From: Bog-105 sp965217745
GTDB taxonomy: Bacteria > Acidobacteriota > Terriglobia > Bryobacterales > Bryobacteraceae
DNA length: 64,000 nucleotides
Direction: 5' to 3'
NCBI GenBank assembly: GCA_965217745.1
Contig: OZ244565.1
Location: 5,084,001 to 5,148,000 of the forward strand
In this document: piece after piece, positions 43,685-53,497 of the stretch
Numbering within the stretch: the stretch's first letter is position 1
Layout of the letters: each line of letters begins with the position of its first letter
Notes under the pieces: generated by a model
The model's input: only the letters and a program-made list of their open reading frames with translations
Database searches by the model: none
What the model was told of the DNA's origin: nothing
Program-made: the position numbers and the translations under genes

Positions 43685-46600
43685 TTACGGTTGCTGCTTG
43701 TGATAGTTCGGGTAGGGCGGCTTGCGGTATTTCGGCAGCGGGTGCTGTTTCAATTCCTCCAGCACTATGTTCACCGCTTTTTCAAGCTGCGGATCGTGGC
43801 CTGCCCGGACCATTGCCGGGTCTAAGTCGACCTCCACATCGGGCGGCACACCGTGATTCTCCACGTCCCACTCGGCCGTCAAATTATAGAAAGCCAGATT
43901 GGGAGCGGTAATGGTTCCGCCGTCGATCAGCGCGGGAAAGCCAAAGATGCCGACTAGCCCTCCCCAGGTACGTTTGCCAACCAATTTGCCGACCTGCCGC
44001 TGGCGGAACAGCCACGGCATGGCATCACCGCCTGAGCCGGCGTACTCGTTAATCACCATGGCCTTTGGACCGAAGATCTGATTCTGAGGCGTGGGGAAGT
44101 CGTCGCCATAACGGGTAGAGAAGAAGTTCGTGAGCGGCCGCTTCAAATAGTCGATGATGTAATCGGCGATATCGCCGCCGCTGTTGAAGCGCTCATCAAT
44201 AACAGCGCCTTCTTTGCCGATTTGCGCAAAGTAATAGCGATTGAAGTTGGTGTATCCTCCGCCTGCGGTGTTCGGAAGATAGACATAGGCGAGCCTTCCG
44301 TTGCTCATTTTGTCAACCAGCTTGCGGTTGTTGTCCATCCAGGCCCGATTGCGCAGATTGCCTTCATCCGCGATAGGAACGACGGTTACCTGGCGCGCAT
44401 TGTTGCCGGAAGGGTCGCTGCCCACGCGAAGCACCACGCTTTTCCCTGCGGTCGCTTCGAAAAACGAGAAGATATTGTCGCTGTCGCGCAGCTCGCGGCC
44501 GTTCACGGAAAACAGATAATCGCCGGCATGGACGTTGACGCCCGGCGCAGTGAGTGGCGCTTTCAATTCAGGATTCCAGTTCTCGCCATAGTAGACACGG
44601 GAGACCTGGTAGCGGCCGTTCTCAATTTTGTAATCCGCTCCCAGCAGCCCGCCGGGCACCTTCTTCACATCGGGCATCGCGCCGCCGCGCACGAAGAGGT
44701 GGCCTACGCTCAACTCTCCCAGCATCTCGTCAAAAAGATAATTGAGGTCGTCGCGATTGCTGATGGAGTCTAGATACGGCCGGTACTTTGCAGCGGCAGC
44801 ATTCAGATTCAAGCCATGTTCGCCGGGATCGTAGAAGAAGTCGCGTTCGATGCGCCACACCTCGTTGTACATCTGCTGCCATTCGGCACGTGGATCGATG
44901 CGGGCCTCCATCAACTCGGTCTTCAAAACACCGTCACCGGGCTTTACAACGGCGGTGGCGGAAGTGATGGCCCATTTCCCGTTCTGTTTCAACAGCAACT
45001 TTTCGCCATCGGATGAGAGATCGAAATCGGTGACGCGGTCGGCCATCTTCTCTTCCTTGCGCGATTTCAGATCGAACTTGTGCAGCGTCATGGTGGGCCG
45101 GTCCCGGAAGGCGTCCTCTCCTTCGGAAGTATCAGCAAGGTAGAGCAGACCAGGTTTGCCTGCCGCTAGACCGGTGTAAGTGCGCGCGGACATAGGTAAG
45201 GCGAGAATGCGCTGACTGATATCGTCGAAGTCCACGCGGACAGGTGGCGGAGTCTTGGCGCTCGCTTCGGCCTTCTTGGCCGGTTCGTCTGGCTTGGCGG
45301 CAACGCCCTCTTCTTCATCGCTCTCGGGCGCGAGCGGAGACGCATCGGCCTTACTCAGAACAACAATATAGGGGCCGCTGGTAGTGCGGCGGCCAATGCT
45401 CGACATATCTAGCCACGCGGTTGAAAGCCCCCGGTCGGTGCTGGCGGTGAAGTAGAGGTACTTGCCATCGCGATCCCACTGCGCGTATTTCGCATCGCTG
45501 AGCCCGTCTGTAATTTGTTTCGCTGCGCCGCTGTCGAGCGAGTAAAGAAACACGGCGCGCAGGTGGTTCTTGAGGATTTTGTTATAGGCGATCCACTTGC
45601 TGTCGGGAGACCAGGTGGGACTCAGTTCGCGAAACGGCGTTTGATAGGTATCGGTATCAATTTTCACCGGCGCTTTTTTCTCGAGATCTATGTACCAGAC
45701 GTTCAGCCGGTTATCCGTATAGGCAATCTTCTTGCTATCGGGCGACCAAACCGGCTGGTAGAAGAATGCCGGCTTCTCGCCTAACCCGATTTCAACTGGC
45801 GGAGTGAGGCCATTTTGCGCGCTTAAGTAGAGCTTGTATTCTCCCGTCCGGTCGGAAAAGTAGGCGATCTGCTTACCGTCGGGCGACCAGGCCGGATCCC
45901 GGTCCGCTGCGCCCGAAGACGCGGTTAGATTTCGAATGTCGCCTTTCTTTCCGGGAACAGTGAAGATATCGCCGCGAGCTTCGAAGACGGCGCGCGCACC
46001 GGTTGGGGAGATGCGGCCTTCCGCGATCCGGCCCTCGACTTTTGTGAACTCGGGACGCACGTCAAGCAGATCAGCGCTAAGGTGCACATCCACCCGGTGC
46101 GATTTGTTCGATGCGGTGTCGAAGAGATAGATCGCGCCGAACTGTTCGTAAGCGATGACGCCGCCAAACGCGCTGGCGTACTTGAGATCGAGACCGCGAT
46201 TGGGCAGGCGTTCACGAACCTTGCCGTTGGATGGATCGAAGCTGAACAGGGTTACCGGACCGCTTCGATCGGAAAGAAAGAAGATTTCTTTTCCCAACCA
46301 CAGCGGATTGATGTCGTTCGAATTTTCGCGCGGAATTTTCTGTACTTTGGAATCAGAAAGAGAAGCGATCCAAATGGGCGTGGTCCGGCCGCCGCGATAG
46401 CGCTTCCAGATCTCGAATGCCGGAGTGATCGGCATGTATGCCAGATGCGCGCCATCGTTAGCGTAAGAGCCGGTGAATCCGGAGGGAAGAGGAAGGCTCT
46501 CGGGCAAGCCGCCGTCCATCGGTACCGAAAACAATTTCGGGAAACGGGAGTAGCTTTCCGCAGTGGACCGGAACAGGATGTTGTGGCCGTCCGGAGAAAA

Positions 46601-46936
46601 CGCGACCGGGGTTTCCGCTGCCGGATGATAAGTGATGCGTTTGGGTACTCCGCCATCCACGTTCACGGTGTAAACATCGGTATTGCCTTCGTATTCACCG
46701 CTGAAGGCGACACTTGTTCCGTCCGGCGAGAAGATGGCGTCGCTTTCCTGCCCTCTTCCGGTAGTCAGGCGGATTGCCTCGCCGCCTTCGCGGCCGACTG
46801 ACCAGAGGTCTCCTGCATACGTGAACACGATTTTGTTTTTGCCGAGCGCCGGGTGGCGCAGCAGCATTTGTCCGTTCCCGGCAGCAGCGCCGATGGTGGA
46901 CAGCGACAGAAGCAGGGGTAGCAGGATGGTTCTCAT
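43685..46936 (-). CDS. Tricorn-like S41 peptidase with beta-propeller
   Basis: 1083 residues from the ATG at 46936, which gives a signal peptide (MRTILLPLLLSLSTIGAAAG); the longer frame to 47065 would spoil it. The first 650 residues are PD40/WD40-like propeller repeats (SPDGTSVAFSGEYEGNTDVYTVN, WSPDGKQIAYFSDRTGEYKLY, WSPDSKKIAYTDNRL). A PDZ-like part is near residues 760-850 (ALT/APGVNVHAGDYLFSVNGREL). The C-terminal S41 domain has GGDIADYIIDYLKRPL and NEYAGSGGDAMPW, with a Ser in the latter and a His/Glu partner likely. It is probably a large periplasmic or secreted protease. It converges on the internal PEP-CTERM gene and is divergent from the exported protein at 46988. Confidence 0.88.
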   Translation of the reverse strand: MRTILLPLLLSLSTIGAAAGNGQMLLRHPALGKNKIVFTYAGDLWSVGREGGEAIRLTTGRGQESDAIFSPDGTSVAFSGEYEGNTDVYTVNVDGGVPKRITYHPAAETPVAFSPDGHNILFRSTAESYSRFPKLFSVPMDGGLPESLPLPSGFTGSYANDGAHLAYMPITPAFEIWKRYRGGRTTPIWIASLSDSKVQKIPRENSNDINPLWLGKEIFFLSDRSGPVTLFSFDPSNGKVRERLPNRGLDLKYASAFGGVIAYEQFGAIYLFDTASNKSHRVDVHLSADLLDVRPEFTKVEGRIAEGRISPTGARAVFEARGDIFTVPGKKGDIRNLTASSGAADRDPAWSPDGKQIAYFSDRTGEYKLYLSAQNGLTPPVEIGLGEKPAFFYQPVWSPDSKKIAYTDNRLNVWYIDLEKKAPVKIDTDTYQTPFRELSPTWSPDSKWIAYNKILKNHLRAVFLYSLDSGAAKQITDGLSDAKYAQWDRDGKYLYFTASTDRGLSTAWLDMSSIGRRTTSGPYIVVLSKADASPLAPESDEEEGVAAKPDEPAKKAEASAKTPPPVRVDFDDISQRILALPMSARTYTGLAAGKPGLLYLADTSEGEDAFRDRPTMTLHKFDLKSRKEEKMADRVTDFDLSSDGEKLLLKQNGKWAITSATAVVKPGDGVLKTELMEARIDPRAEWQQMYNEVWRIERDFFYDPGEHGLNLNAAAAKYRPYLDSISNRDDLNYLFDEMLGELSVGHLFVRGGAMPDVKKVPGGLLGADYKIENGRYQVSRVYYGENWNPELKAPLTAPGVNVHAGDYLFSVNGRELRDSDNIFSFFEATAGKSVVLRVGSDPSGNNARQVTVVPIADEGNLRNRAWMDNNRKLVDKMSNGRLAYVYLPNTAGGGYTNFNRYYFAQIGKEGAVIDERFNSGGDIADYIIDYLKRPLTNFFSTRYGDDFPTPQNQIFGPKAMVINEYAGSGGDAMPWLFRQRQVGKLVGKRTWGGLVGIFGFPALIDGGTITAPNLAFYNLTAEWDVENHGVPPDVEVDLDPAMVRAGHDPQLEKAVNIVLEELKQHPLPKYRKPPYPNYHKQQP

Positions 46937-46987
46937 GGGGAATACCAGAGACTCCATGTTACAGACGCCTCGCGATATCTTGTTCAT

Positions 46988-48010
46988 GTGAATCTCCGAT
47001 GTGCCGCGGCCTATCTTCTGTGCTGTTTTTCTGCGCTGGCCCAGACGCCTCCCCAGCAACTGCATTCAACGAAGACGACGGTAATCGGTGGAGTTCCCGG
47101 CAGCAACGTGATACTTGGACAGATCCGTTGTGATTCGTCCGGCAATATCGCGTTCCGGCAGACGCATGGGCCTTACATCGACAAGGGCATGGTCATCGAG
47201 ATCGAAAAAGGCGGGTCCCGCTCCCATGTTTTCGAATTGCCCGGTCCGGCAGCACCGAAGTTGAAGACCTTCTCGGTTGTCGATTTTACCGTCCGAGACT
47301 CGAATCTGCTGGTGCTGCTTCAGACCGCTGATTACAAAACGCATATCCTGCGGTACTCGACAGCGGACCAGAGCGTCGCCAGTGAAATCATTCTCGACGA
47401 CAGCAAGGCAGCACCGAAATCTACCGATGGATATCTCAATGGTTCCAAGATTGCGATTATGCCAACCGGACAGCTTCTCATTATTGGATCACGCACTTTA
47501 CTGATAGACAAGGATTCGCACAAGTACAAATTTTCTCCTGCAATGGAACTCTACAGCGGGGACGGCCGTTTTATCAACCCGGTGGAATTCAGGAACGAAA
47601 AGCTCAACTGGAATGATCCGGCCCACGACCAAGCCGCTAACTTTCGTTCGCTAGATCTGGCTATCTCGGCCAACGGTCCAGATGGCGTTTACTTCGCCAT
47701 GGAAACCAAGGGCCTGAAAGTATTTTGCATTTCCCCGTCCAGCGAAGTGACTAAGCAATTCGACATAGCGGTACCAGAGGGCTACCGTTCGATTGATCTG
47801 CAAGTCTTAGATGGGCAACTGCTGGTGCAGTATGTCGCAAACAAGAACGAAGAGCCGGTCCCCGACCTGTTTGTCTCCTACAGCGCGGAGACCGGCGAGG
47901 CGCTGACGGCATACACAACGGACACCAAATTTTCCGGCGCCTTCGCGTGCTTTGATGGCCGCGGACCTTCAGTTTCCTGTCCACTGACCGCATGGGGCAG
48001 CGAGTTGTGA
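46988..48010 (+). CDS. Exported protein of unknown function
   Basis: A 340-residue protein with a leader (AAYLLCCFSALAQ). The body is rich in short beta-strands and turns (GNIAFRQTHGPYIDKG, VVDFTVRDSNLLVLLQ, GSKIAIMPTGQLLIIGSR, ANGPDGVYFAMETKGLKVF). It resembles a beta-propeller-like repeat set, but I cannot name it. Its start region overlaps the 5' leader zone of the divergent peptidase gene, so the two may share regulation. The end is 51 bases from the convergent histidine kinase. Confidence 0.6.
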   Translation: MNLRCAAAYLLCCFSALAQTPPQQLHSTKTTVIGGVPGSNVILGQIRCDSSGNIAFRQTHGPYIDKGMVIEIEKGGSRSHVFELPGPAAPKLKTFSVVDFTVRDSNLLVLLQTADYKTHILRYSTADQSVASEIILDDSKAAPKSTDGYLNGSKIAIMPTGQLLIIGSRTLLIDKDSHKYKFSPAMELYSGDGRFINPVEFRNEKLNWNDPAHDQAANFRSLDLAISANGPDGVYFAMETKGLKVFCISPSSEVTKQFDIAVPEGYRSIDLQVLDGQLLVQYVANKNEEPVPDLFVSYSAETGEALTAYTTDTKFSGAFACFDGRGPSVSCPLTAWGSEL

Positions 48011-48061
48011 TAACCGCCGAACCATAGAAGTGAACCACAAAAGCGAACCACAGAGGCGAGC

Positions 48062-51000
48062 CTAAGCCGTAGCCCGGCCGATCCACTGCTCCAGGGCAGC
48101 GCGCAGGTCATCGATGCGCAGGGGTTTGGTCAGGTACTCGTCCATGCCGCTGGCCTGGCAGCGCTCGCGGTCTCCGGCCAGAGCGTGGGCCGTCAACGCG
48201 ATGATCGGCGTGCGCGGCCGACCTTCGTTTTGCTCCCACAAGCGGATGCGCTCCGTGGCCTCATAGCCGTCGCAAAGAGGCATTTGGCAGTCCATCAAAA
48301 TAGCGCAATACTCCGTGGTTTTGACGCTGTCGGCAGCTTGCACTCCATCTCCGGCGATGTCCACTTCAAATCCCATTTTTTCCAGGAGGCGGCTGGCGAC
48401 TTTTTGATTTACCAGATTGTCTTCCGCCAGCAGAATGCGTCCCGGCGCGAATGCTCCGGCCAGATGCACGGGAGCGAATGGCTGAAGGCAATTCGCCGCA
48501 GAAACAGTTTCGGAAGAGACCGAGGCGTCGCACAGCGGCAAATGAATTTCAAACCAGAAGGTGCTTCCCTGCCCCGCCTGGCTTTCGAAGCCGATGGAGC
48601 CGTTCATCATTAAAGCAATTTGCTTCGAAATGGCCAGGCCAAGTCCAGTTCCGCCATACTTCCGGGTGGTGGAAGCATCAGCTTGCGTAAAGCTCTGGAA
48701 CAGCCGGGATTGTTGTTCCAGCGGAATGCCGATTCCGGTGTCCACGACCGTTACCCTGACAAGCGCTGCTTCGTCGGGAGCCGGCCGGCACGTGACTTCC
48801 ACCGTCGCGCCACCCTTCGCGGTGAACTTGACGGCATTCGACAACAGATTCAGGATGATTTGCCTGATCCGCAACGGATCTCCGCTAAACCATCTCGGGG
48901 CCGCCATCGGGTAATGAATCTCGAGATTAATGTTTTTAGACGCAGCCTGCGGCCTTAAGATGGCTGCCGCCATCGTGACGGTGTCTTCCAGGTTGAACGC
49001 GACTGATTCCAGGCTCATGCGGCCGGCTTCGATCTTGCTGAGATCGAGAACATCATTGATAATCTGCAGCAGGCTGAGCCCCGAGGCTTCGGCGGTCTCG
49101 AGATAGTCGCGAACGGTTGGCGTAATGTCCTCCGTCATAGCCAGCTGTGTCATTCCCAGCACGCCGTTCAGAGGAGTACGGATTTCATGACTCATGTTGG
49201 CTAGAAACGCGCTTTTCACGCGCGCTGCGGACTCGGCTTCGGTCTTGAGTTTTTGCGCTTCTTCCAACTGCGTGCTGATGACGCTGGTCTGCCGGCGCAC
49301 CTGGCGGCGCAGAACGAATGCCCATACCGAGATCAGGATCGAGGAGAACGCGACTAGGCCAAGGATCCAGAGAATCGATCGCGCCGTCCACCAGGGAGCC
49401 TCGCGCAGCACCTGGATGGAAAGCGGCGAGGGTATAAGCAGGCTGAAGCCAGAGGGCACCGATGGGCTGGTGGGCCGGTACCGGAGCACGCAGATGCCAT
49501 GGAGCCGCAAGAGGCTTCCTTTCCGTGCGACCAGCCCGTTCTGGTTGGGGAATTGGGCTGTAAACACGCTGTTTCCCGAATGCATCAGAAAGACTTCCCC
49601 GCCTTCTGACGGGTACTGCTGTATCAACGTGGCATCCAGTTCAATCCACTGCCCTTCCGCGCCCTCGTTCACAATCTGGTCCGCACTGACGCGGCGGGGC
49701 TGGGGAGGCGAACCGGGGCGGATTCTTTGAAGTTCGGCACTCACCATTCTGATCCCCAGAAAGCTCGCCTTTGGAAAGCCTAAGGCTTCCACCCAATCGC
49801 CTACTTTCAAATCGTTGCTGGAGGATTCGCTTTGTATCTGAAGAGCGCCGGTCCGGTCCTGTATGTAAACCAATCCCTGCGGCGAGCGGAAGGTGATCTT
49901 GCCCTGAACCCGCTGGCGATGCCCATATCTGTTTTCAGCCGAGAAGGCCCCGAGTTCAGAGATGGGGCGAAGAGGCAACTCTCCGGCCGGGGGTTGCGGC
50001 GTTGCTACCTGGACGAAGTCCATTGACGGGGTGAGGATATGAAAGCCCATCAGCTGTCTGAAGCGGTTGAATTCGGTGCCGCAAACGCCTTGAATGCGGA
50101 CTGAGGCATCAATCAGGTGGCGAGGCAGGCTGGTAACGCCGGAAACCATAACTGGAAAACGCGTACCGTTGTGCTCGGCATCCAGCACCGCCACATGACG
50201 CCTATCGAGCCGCACGGAGCGAATGACGGCTTCGACTTCCACCCAATTGCTGTCCTCCACGCCCGACAGCAGACGGGACATGCCCGGTTTCGAAGCTCCG
50301 GGCAGAGGCTCGTTTTCACTAATGATGTGGATGCGAGGCGAAGTCACAATGGGAGCGAACAGCCCCGGCCCGCTGACTCCAGTGAGAGCGACCTTTTGGC
50401 CGGCTCGGAGGCCGCTCAGCGACACGTTCGCCGCGTCGACGAAAACACCTCCCGATTCATCCTGAATAAAGAACTGAAAACTCGCTGTATCGGCGAACGT
50501 AACAACTCCGGTCAACGACAGGGGATATTGCCGCTCTGCCTGCTCGAAAGTCAGCTGGTGCAGATCCGCTACGCGGGTCAGGACCGGCAGATTTCGATTC
50601 TGTGTTTCCCTGGACTGGGGAGCTTGCGTAAGCGATCTGGGCACACTGTCCACATGCAGATCAGCCGAGCTGTTTAAGAGCAGATTCAAACGGCTGAACC
50701 GGCCCTCGGCATCGGGGACCAGATTCAGTACGCCCTCCGCCCGGGTGCTGGCGCCTTCCAACCCTGCCGGACTAGGACCCGTGTAGTCGGTGATACGGAC
50801 GTCAATGACACGGCCGCCGCTCTTAAGCGAAAGACTGATTTGGCCAAAGTGTCCGAATGCCCCTCTGGATACGGCGCCGCCCAACACAACGAATTTGTTC
50901 GCTAATGTAGTTCCCGACAGCTGCTCCGGGGTCACGCGAAGAGGTGACGGCCTGGTTCCATCTCCTAAAGGCCGGAGGGCGGCAGACTGCAGGCACAGCG

Positions 51001-51382
51001 GACCGGAGCCCAGACTCAGCATGCCGGTGGCTTCGATGAACTGCCCCAGCTTCAGTGGGTGAAGCTCGGAAGTCTCAATCCGCCAAGCCTCGCTCTCGTT
51101 CTGAACGAACAGCAACCCGCGCTCGGGATCGAAATATGTCACCTGGCCGCGAACGGTCTTTCTTAACAGGCTGTCTGCGTTTAGAACCCGATCGGAAAAC
51201 CGCGAGAGCTTCGGCGCCAATGAAGGAATCATCCGGGGCAAGATGAACAGCGCCGCAACCAGGAGCATAAAGCCGCTCGAGAGCACCGCGACTTTCCGGC
51301 TCACCGGCAGCTTCAAAAAGGCGATCCCGCTTTCCACGCTACAGAAATAGTGGCGGTGTTTGACGAAACTCTCCTGTAACAA
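48062..51382 (-). CDS. Hybrid histidine kinase with long OB-like sensor
   Basis: 1106 residues. TM1 is about 31-48 and TM2 about 669-691; between them is a 600-residue outward-facing region made of at least three similar OB-fold-like units. Each has a G-x-V/I-T ... xxxIQDxxGxxxV/Q ... L-x-x-Gxx-V-x-x-x-G pattern (for example 290-335 and 492-535). HisKA: SHEIRTPLNG with H732. HATPase: NLLSNAVKF, DTGIGI, GTGLGL. A C-terminal receiver has the phosphoacceptor D1031 (ILMDCQMP) and a Lys in LTKPL. It should autophosphorylate and pass phosphate to its own receiver. Several starts fit (TTG 51382, GTG 51337). No partner response regulator is adjacent. Confidence 0.88.
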   Translation of the reverse strand: MLQESFVKHRHYFCSVESGIAFLKLPVSRKVAVLSSGFMLLVAALFILPRMIPSLAPKLSRFSDRVLNADSLLRKTVRGQVTYFDPERGLLFVQNESEAWRIETSELHPLKLGQFIEATGMLSLGSGPLCLQSAALRPLGDGTRPSPLRVTPEQLSGTTLANKFVVLGGAVSRGAFGHFGQISLSLKSGGRVIDVRITDYTGPSPAGLEGASTRAEGVLNLVPDAEGRFSRLNLLLNSSADLHVDSVPRSLTQAPQSRETQNRNLPVLTRVADLHQLTFEQAERQYPLSLTGVVTFADTASFQFFIQDESGGVFVDAANVSLSGLRAGQKVALTGVSGPGLFAPIVTSPRIHIISENEPLPGASKPGMSRLLSGVEDSNWVEVEAVIRSVRLDRRHVAVLDAEHNGTRFPVMVSGVTSLPRHLIDASVRIQGVCGTEFNRFRQLMGFHILTPSMDFVQVATPQPPAGELPLRPISELGAFSAENRYGHRQRVQGKITFRSPQGLVYIQDRTGALQIQSESSSNDLKVGDWVEALGFPKASFLGIRMVSAELQRIRPGSPPQPRRVSADQIVNEGAEGQWIELDATLIQQYPSEGGEVFLMHSGNSVFTAQFPNQNGLVARKGSLLRLHGICVLRYRPTSPSVPSGFSLLIPSPLSIQVLREAPWWTARSILWILGLVAFSSILISVWAFVLRRQVRRQTSVISTQLEEAQKLKTEAESAARVKSAFLANMSHEIRTPLNGVLGMTQLAMTEDITPTVRDYLETAEASGLSLLQIINDVLDLSKIEAGRMSLESVAFNLEDTVTMAAAILRPQAASKNINLEIHYPMAAPRWFSGDPLRIRQIILNLLSNAVKFTAKGGATVEVTCRPAPDEAALVRVTVVDTGIGIPLEQQSRLFQSFTQADASTTRKYGGTGLGLAISKQIALMMNGSIGFESQAGQGSTFWFEIHLPLCDASVSSETVSAANCLQPFAPVHLAGAFAPGRILLAEDNLVNQKVASRLLEKMGFEVDIAGDGVQAADSVKTTEYCAILMDCQMPLCDGYEATERIRLWEQNEGRPRTPIIALTAHALAGDRERCQASGMDEYLTKPLRIDDLRAALEQWIGRATA

Positions 51383-51416
51383 CTAATTCGTATAGGCCGC
51401 AGCCCTGCCGCATAGA

Positions 51417-51731
51417 ATGAAAGCGGGAAAGGAAACGAAAGAACACTTGAAAAACTCAAATTCCGCAGGTTTCGCAGGATGGCTGATTGGGGGGGTCGCT
51501 CTGGGAGCGTCGATCGCCCTGTTGATCGCTCCGCAGACCGGCAAGAAGACTAGAAAGCTGCTGCGCAAATCGGCCGACAAAGGCGGCAAATCGCTGCTGG
51601 AATCCGGCCAGGAGATATTCGAGAAAGGGCGGGAACTTTTCGAGCGGGGACGTGAAATTGCCGAGCAAGCCGCGGAAGCGCTCGAGAAAAACGTTAACAT
51701 CGCGGAGAAGAAATTCGAGGAGCGCTTCTAG
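51417..51731 (+). CDS. YtxH-domain protein
   Basis: A 104-residue protein with a single hydrophobic segment (AGFAGWLIGGVALGASIALLIAPQTGKKTR). That is the YtxH signature, including the APQxGKxTR turn. A charged coiled-coil tail follows (ESGQEIFEKGRELFERGREIAEQ). YtxH proteins are membrane-associated and mostly uncharacterised, with stress links. It starts only 34 bases from the divergent kinase and is 9 bases upstream of pruA, so it may lead that operon. Confidence 0.85.
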   Translation: MKAGKETKEHLKNSNSAGFAGWLIGGVALGASIALLIAPQTGKKTRKLLRKSADKGGKSLLESGQEIFEKGRELFERGREIAEQAAEALEKNVNIAEKKFEERF

Positions 51732-51740
51732 CTAGTCACC

Positions 51741-53315
51741 ATGCCTGTTAACGCAGCCCCTGCCGCCGAACGCGAGCCCTTCGCAAACGAACCGTACACC
51801 AATTTTGGGAATCATGAGAACGCCGAGGCGGCTCAGGCCGCCCTCGCCACAGTACGATCTGAACTCGGCCGGGAGTACGAGCTAATAATTGCCGGAGAAC
51901 GACGCCGCTCCAGTGAAAAGCTTTGCTCGGTGAATCCGTCGCGCCCTGACGAAGTAGTGGGCGTGCATCAGATGGCGTCAGAAAGTGACGCCCGGGATGC
52001 AGTGGAACGAGCGGCGGCCTATTTCCCCACGTGGGCCGCGAAGCCGGCCGAAGAACGCGCGGCGGCGCTGTTCCGGGCAGCCGGAATCCTGCGGCGGCGC
52101 AATCTGGAATTCGATGCCTGGCTGGTGGTGGAATCGGGCAAGACCTGGGGCGAAGCCGAAGCCGACGTCTCCGAAGCGATCGATTTCTGCGACTACTATG
52201 CCCGGCAGGCGCTGAAACTCGCTCATCCGGAGCCGGTGCTGCAACTCGAAGGCGAACATGACGAGATGGTCTACCTCCCGCTCGGCGCCGGGGTTGTGAT
52301 CCCGCCCTGGAATTTTCCGCTGGCCATTCTGGTGGGTATGACCACGGCCGCCCTGGTCACGGGCAACACCGTAGTGATAAAGCCCTCCAGCGATACACCT
52401 ACCATTGCCGCGAAGTTTAGCGAAGTGCTGCTGGAGGCCGGATTCCCGCCGGAGAGTTTCTCGCTGCTAACCGGCAGCGGCGCGGCGATCGGTGAAGTTC
52501 TAGTTTCGCATCCCAAGACCCGGTTCATCTCGTTTACCGGCTCGCGGGACGTTGGCTTGCATATTAACGAGCTGGCGGCGAAGACGCCCAAGGGGCAGGT
52601 TTGGATTAAGCGCGTCATAGCCGAGATGGGCGGCAAAGACGCCATCGTGGTCGATCGCGAGGCCGATGTCGAAGATGCCGTGCTGGGCGTTCTCTATTCC
52701 GCGTTTGGCTTCCAGGGCCAGAAATGTTCGGCCTGCTCCCGGGCGATTGTCGACGAGGCTATCTACGATGAATTTCTGGAGAAGCTGAAGGCCAAAACCG
52801 AAGCCCTCCCGATCGGCCCTCCCGAGGACCTCGGCAACTATATGGGGCCGGTAATTAACAGCCGCGCTAAAGAATCCATTCTGAATTACATTGAAGTGGG
52901 CAAGCAGGAAGGACGCCTGATTACGGGAGGCGAAGCGCTTCCCGGCGAGGGTTATTTCATTCGTCCCACTGTGTTCGCGGACATAGATGGGAAAGCCCGG
53001 TTGTTTCAGGAAGAGATTTTCGGTCCGGTGCTGGCTGTGGCGAAGGCGAAAGACTTCGACCATGCGCTGGAACTAGCCAACGATTCCCAATACGGGCTGA
53101 CGGGCGCAGTGTTTACCTCGAATCCCGAAAAAATCGAGAAGGCCCGCCGCCAATTCTTCGTCGGGAACCTTTACATCAACCGCAAATGCACAGGCGCCAT
53201 GGTGGGAGCTCACCCCTTTGGAGGCTTCAATATGTCCGGCACCGACTCCAAGGCAGGCGGGCCCGATTATCTGCTCCTTTTCGTTCAAGCCAAATCGATT
53301 GCACAGAAGCTATAA
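51741..53315 (+). CDS. pruA: L-glutamate gamma-semialdehyde (P5C) dehydrogenase
   Basis: A 524-residue aldehyde dehydrogenase of the P5C type. It oxidises glutamate semialdehyde to glutamate with NAD, the second step of proline use. Features: YTNFGN near the start, the VESGKTWGEAEADVSEAIDFCDYYARQA segment, PPWNFPLAILVGM, TGSRDVGLHINELAA, AEMGGKDAIVVD (catalytic Glu), FGFQGQKCSACSRAIVDE (catalytic Cys), and the HPFGGFNMSGTDSKAGG end of the RocA/PruA group. No proline dehydrogenase gene is next to it. A clear terminator follows at 53385. Confidence 0.93.
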   Translation: MPVNAAPAAEREPFANEPYTNFGNHENAEAAQAALATVRSELGREYELIIAGERRRSSEKLCSVNPSRPDEVVGVHQMASESDARDAVERAAAYFPTWAAKPAEERAAALFRAAGILRRRNLEFDAWLVVESGKTWGEAEADVSEAIDFCDYYARQALKLAHPEPVLQLEGEHDEMVYLPLGAGVVIPPWNFPLAILVGMTTAALVTGNTVVIKPSSDTPTIAAKFSEVLLEAGFPPESFSLLTGSGAAIGEVLVSHPKTRFISFTGSRDVGLHINELAAKTPKGQVWIKRVIAEMGGKDAIVVDREADVEDAVLGVLYSAFGFQGQKCSACSRAIVDEAIYDEFLEKLKAKTEALPIGPPEDLGNYMGPVINSRAKESILNYIEVGKQEGRLITGGEALPGEGYFIRPTVFADIDGKARLFQEEIFGPVLAVAKAKDFDHALELANDSQYGLTGAVFTSNPEKIEKARRQFFVGNLYINRKCTGAMVGAHPFGGFNMSGTDSKAGGPDYLLLFVQAKSIAQKL

Positions 53316-53384
53316 TTAGAGCTGCCCCGTTTTCAAGGGGACTACTTAGTTACAACTCTAGGGTCAATACCGATCGACGCGACC

Positions 53385-53418
53385 AAAGGGAGCTGATAAA
53401 GCTCCCTTTTCGCTTTTT
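53385..53418 (+). terminator. Intrinsic terminator of the pruA transcript
   Basis: AAAGGGAGCT (53385-53394) pairs with AGCTCCCTTT (53400-53409) with a 5-base loop. It is followed by TCGCTTTTT. This has both stem and T-run, the normal form of a Rho-independent terminator. Confidence 0.9.
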
Positions 53419-53497
53419 AGAAGCGTAAATGAATGGCTTAGCGCGCACGCCAGAAGTTTGGCAGTAGACGTAGCCAATCTGACTGCATCTAACCAGC

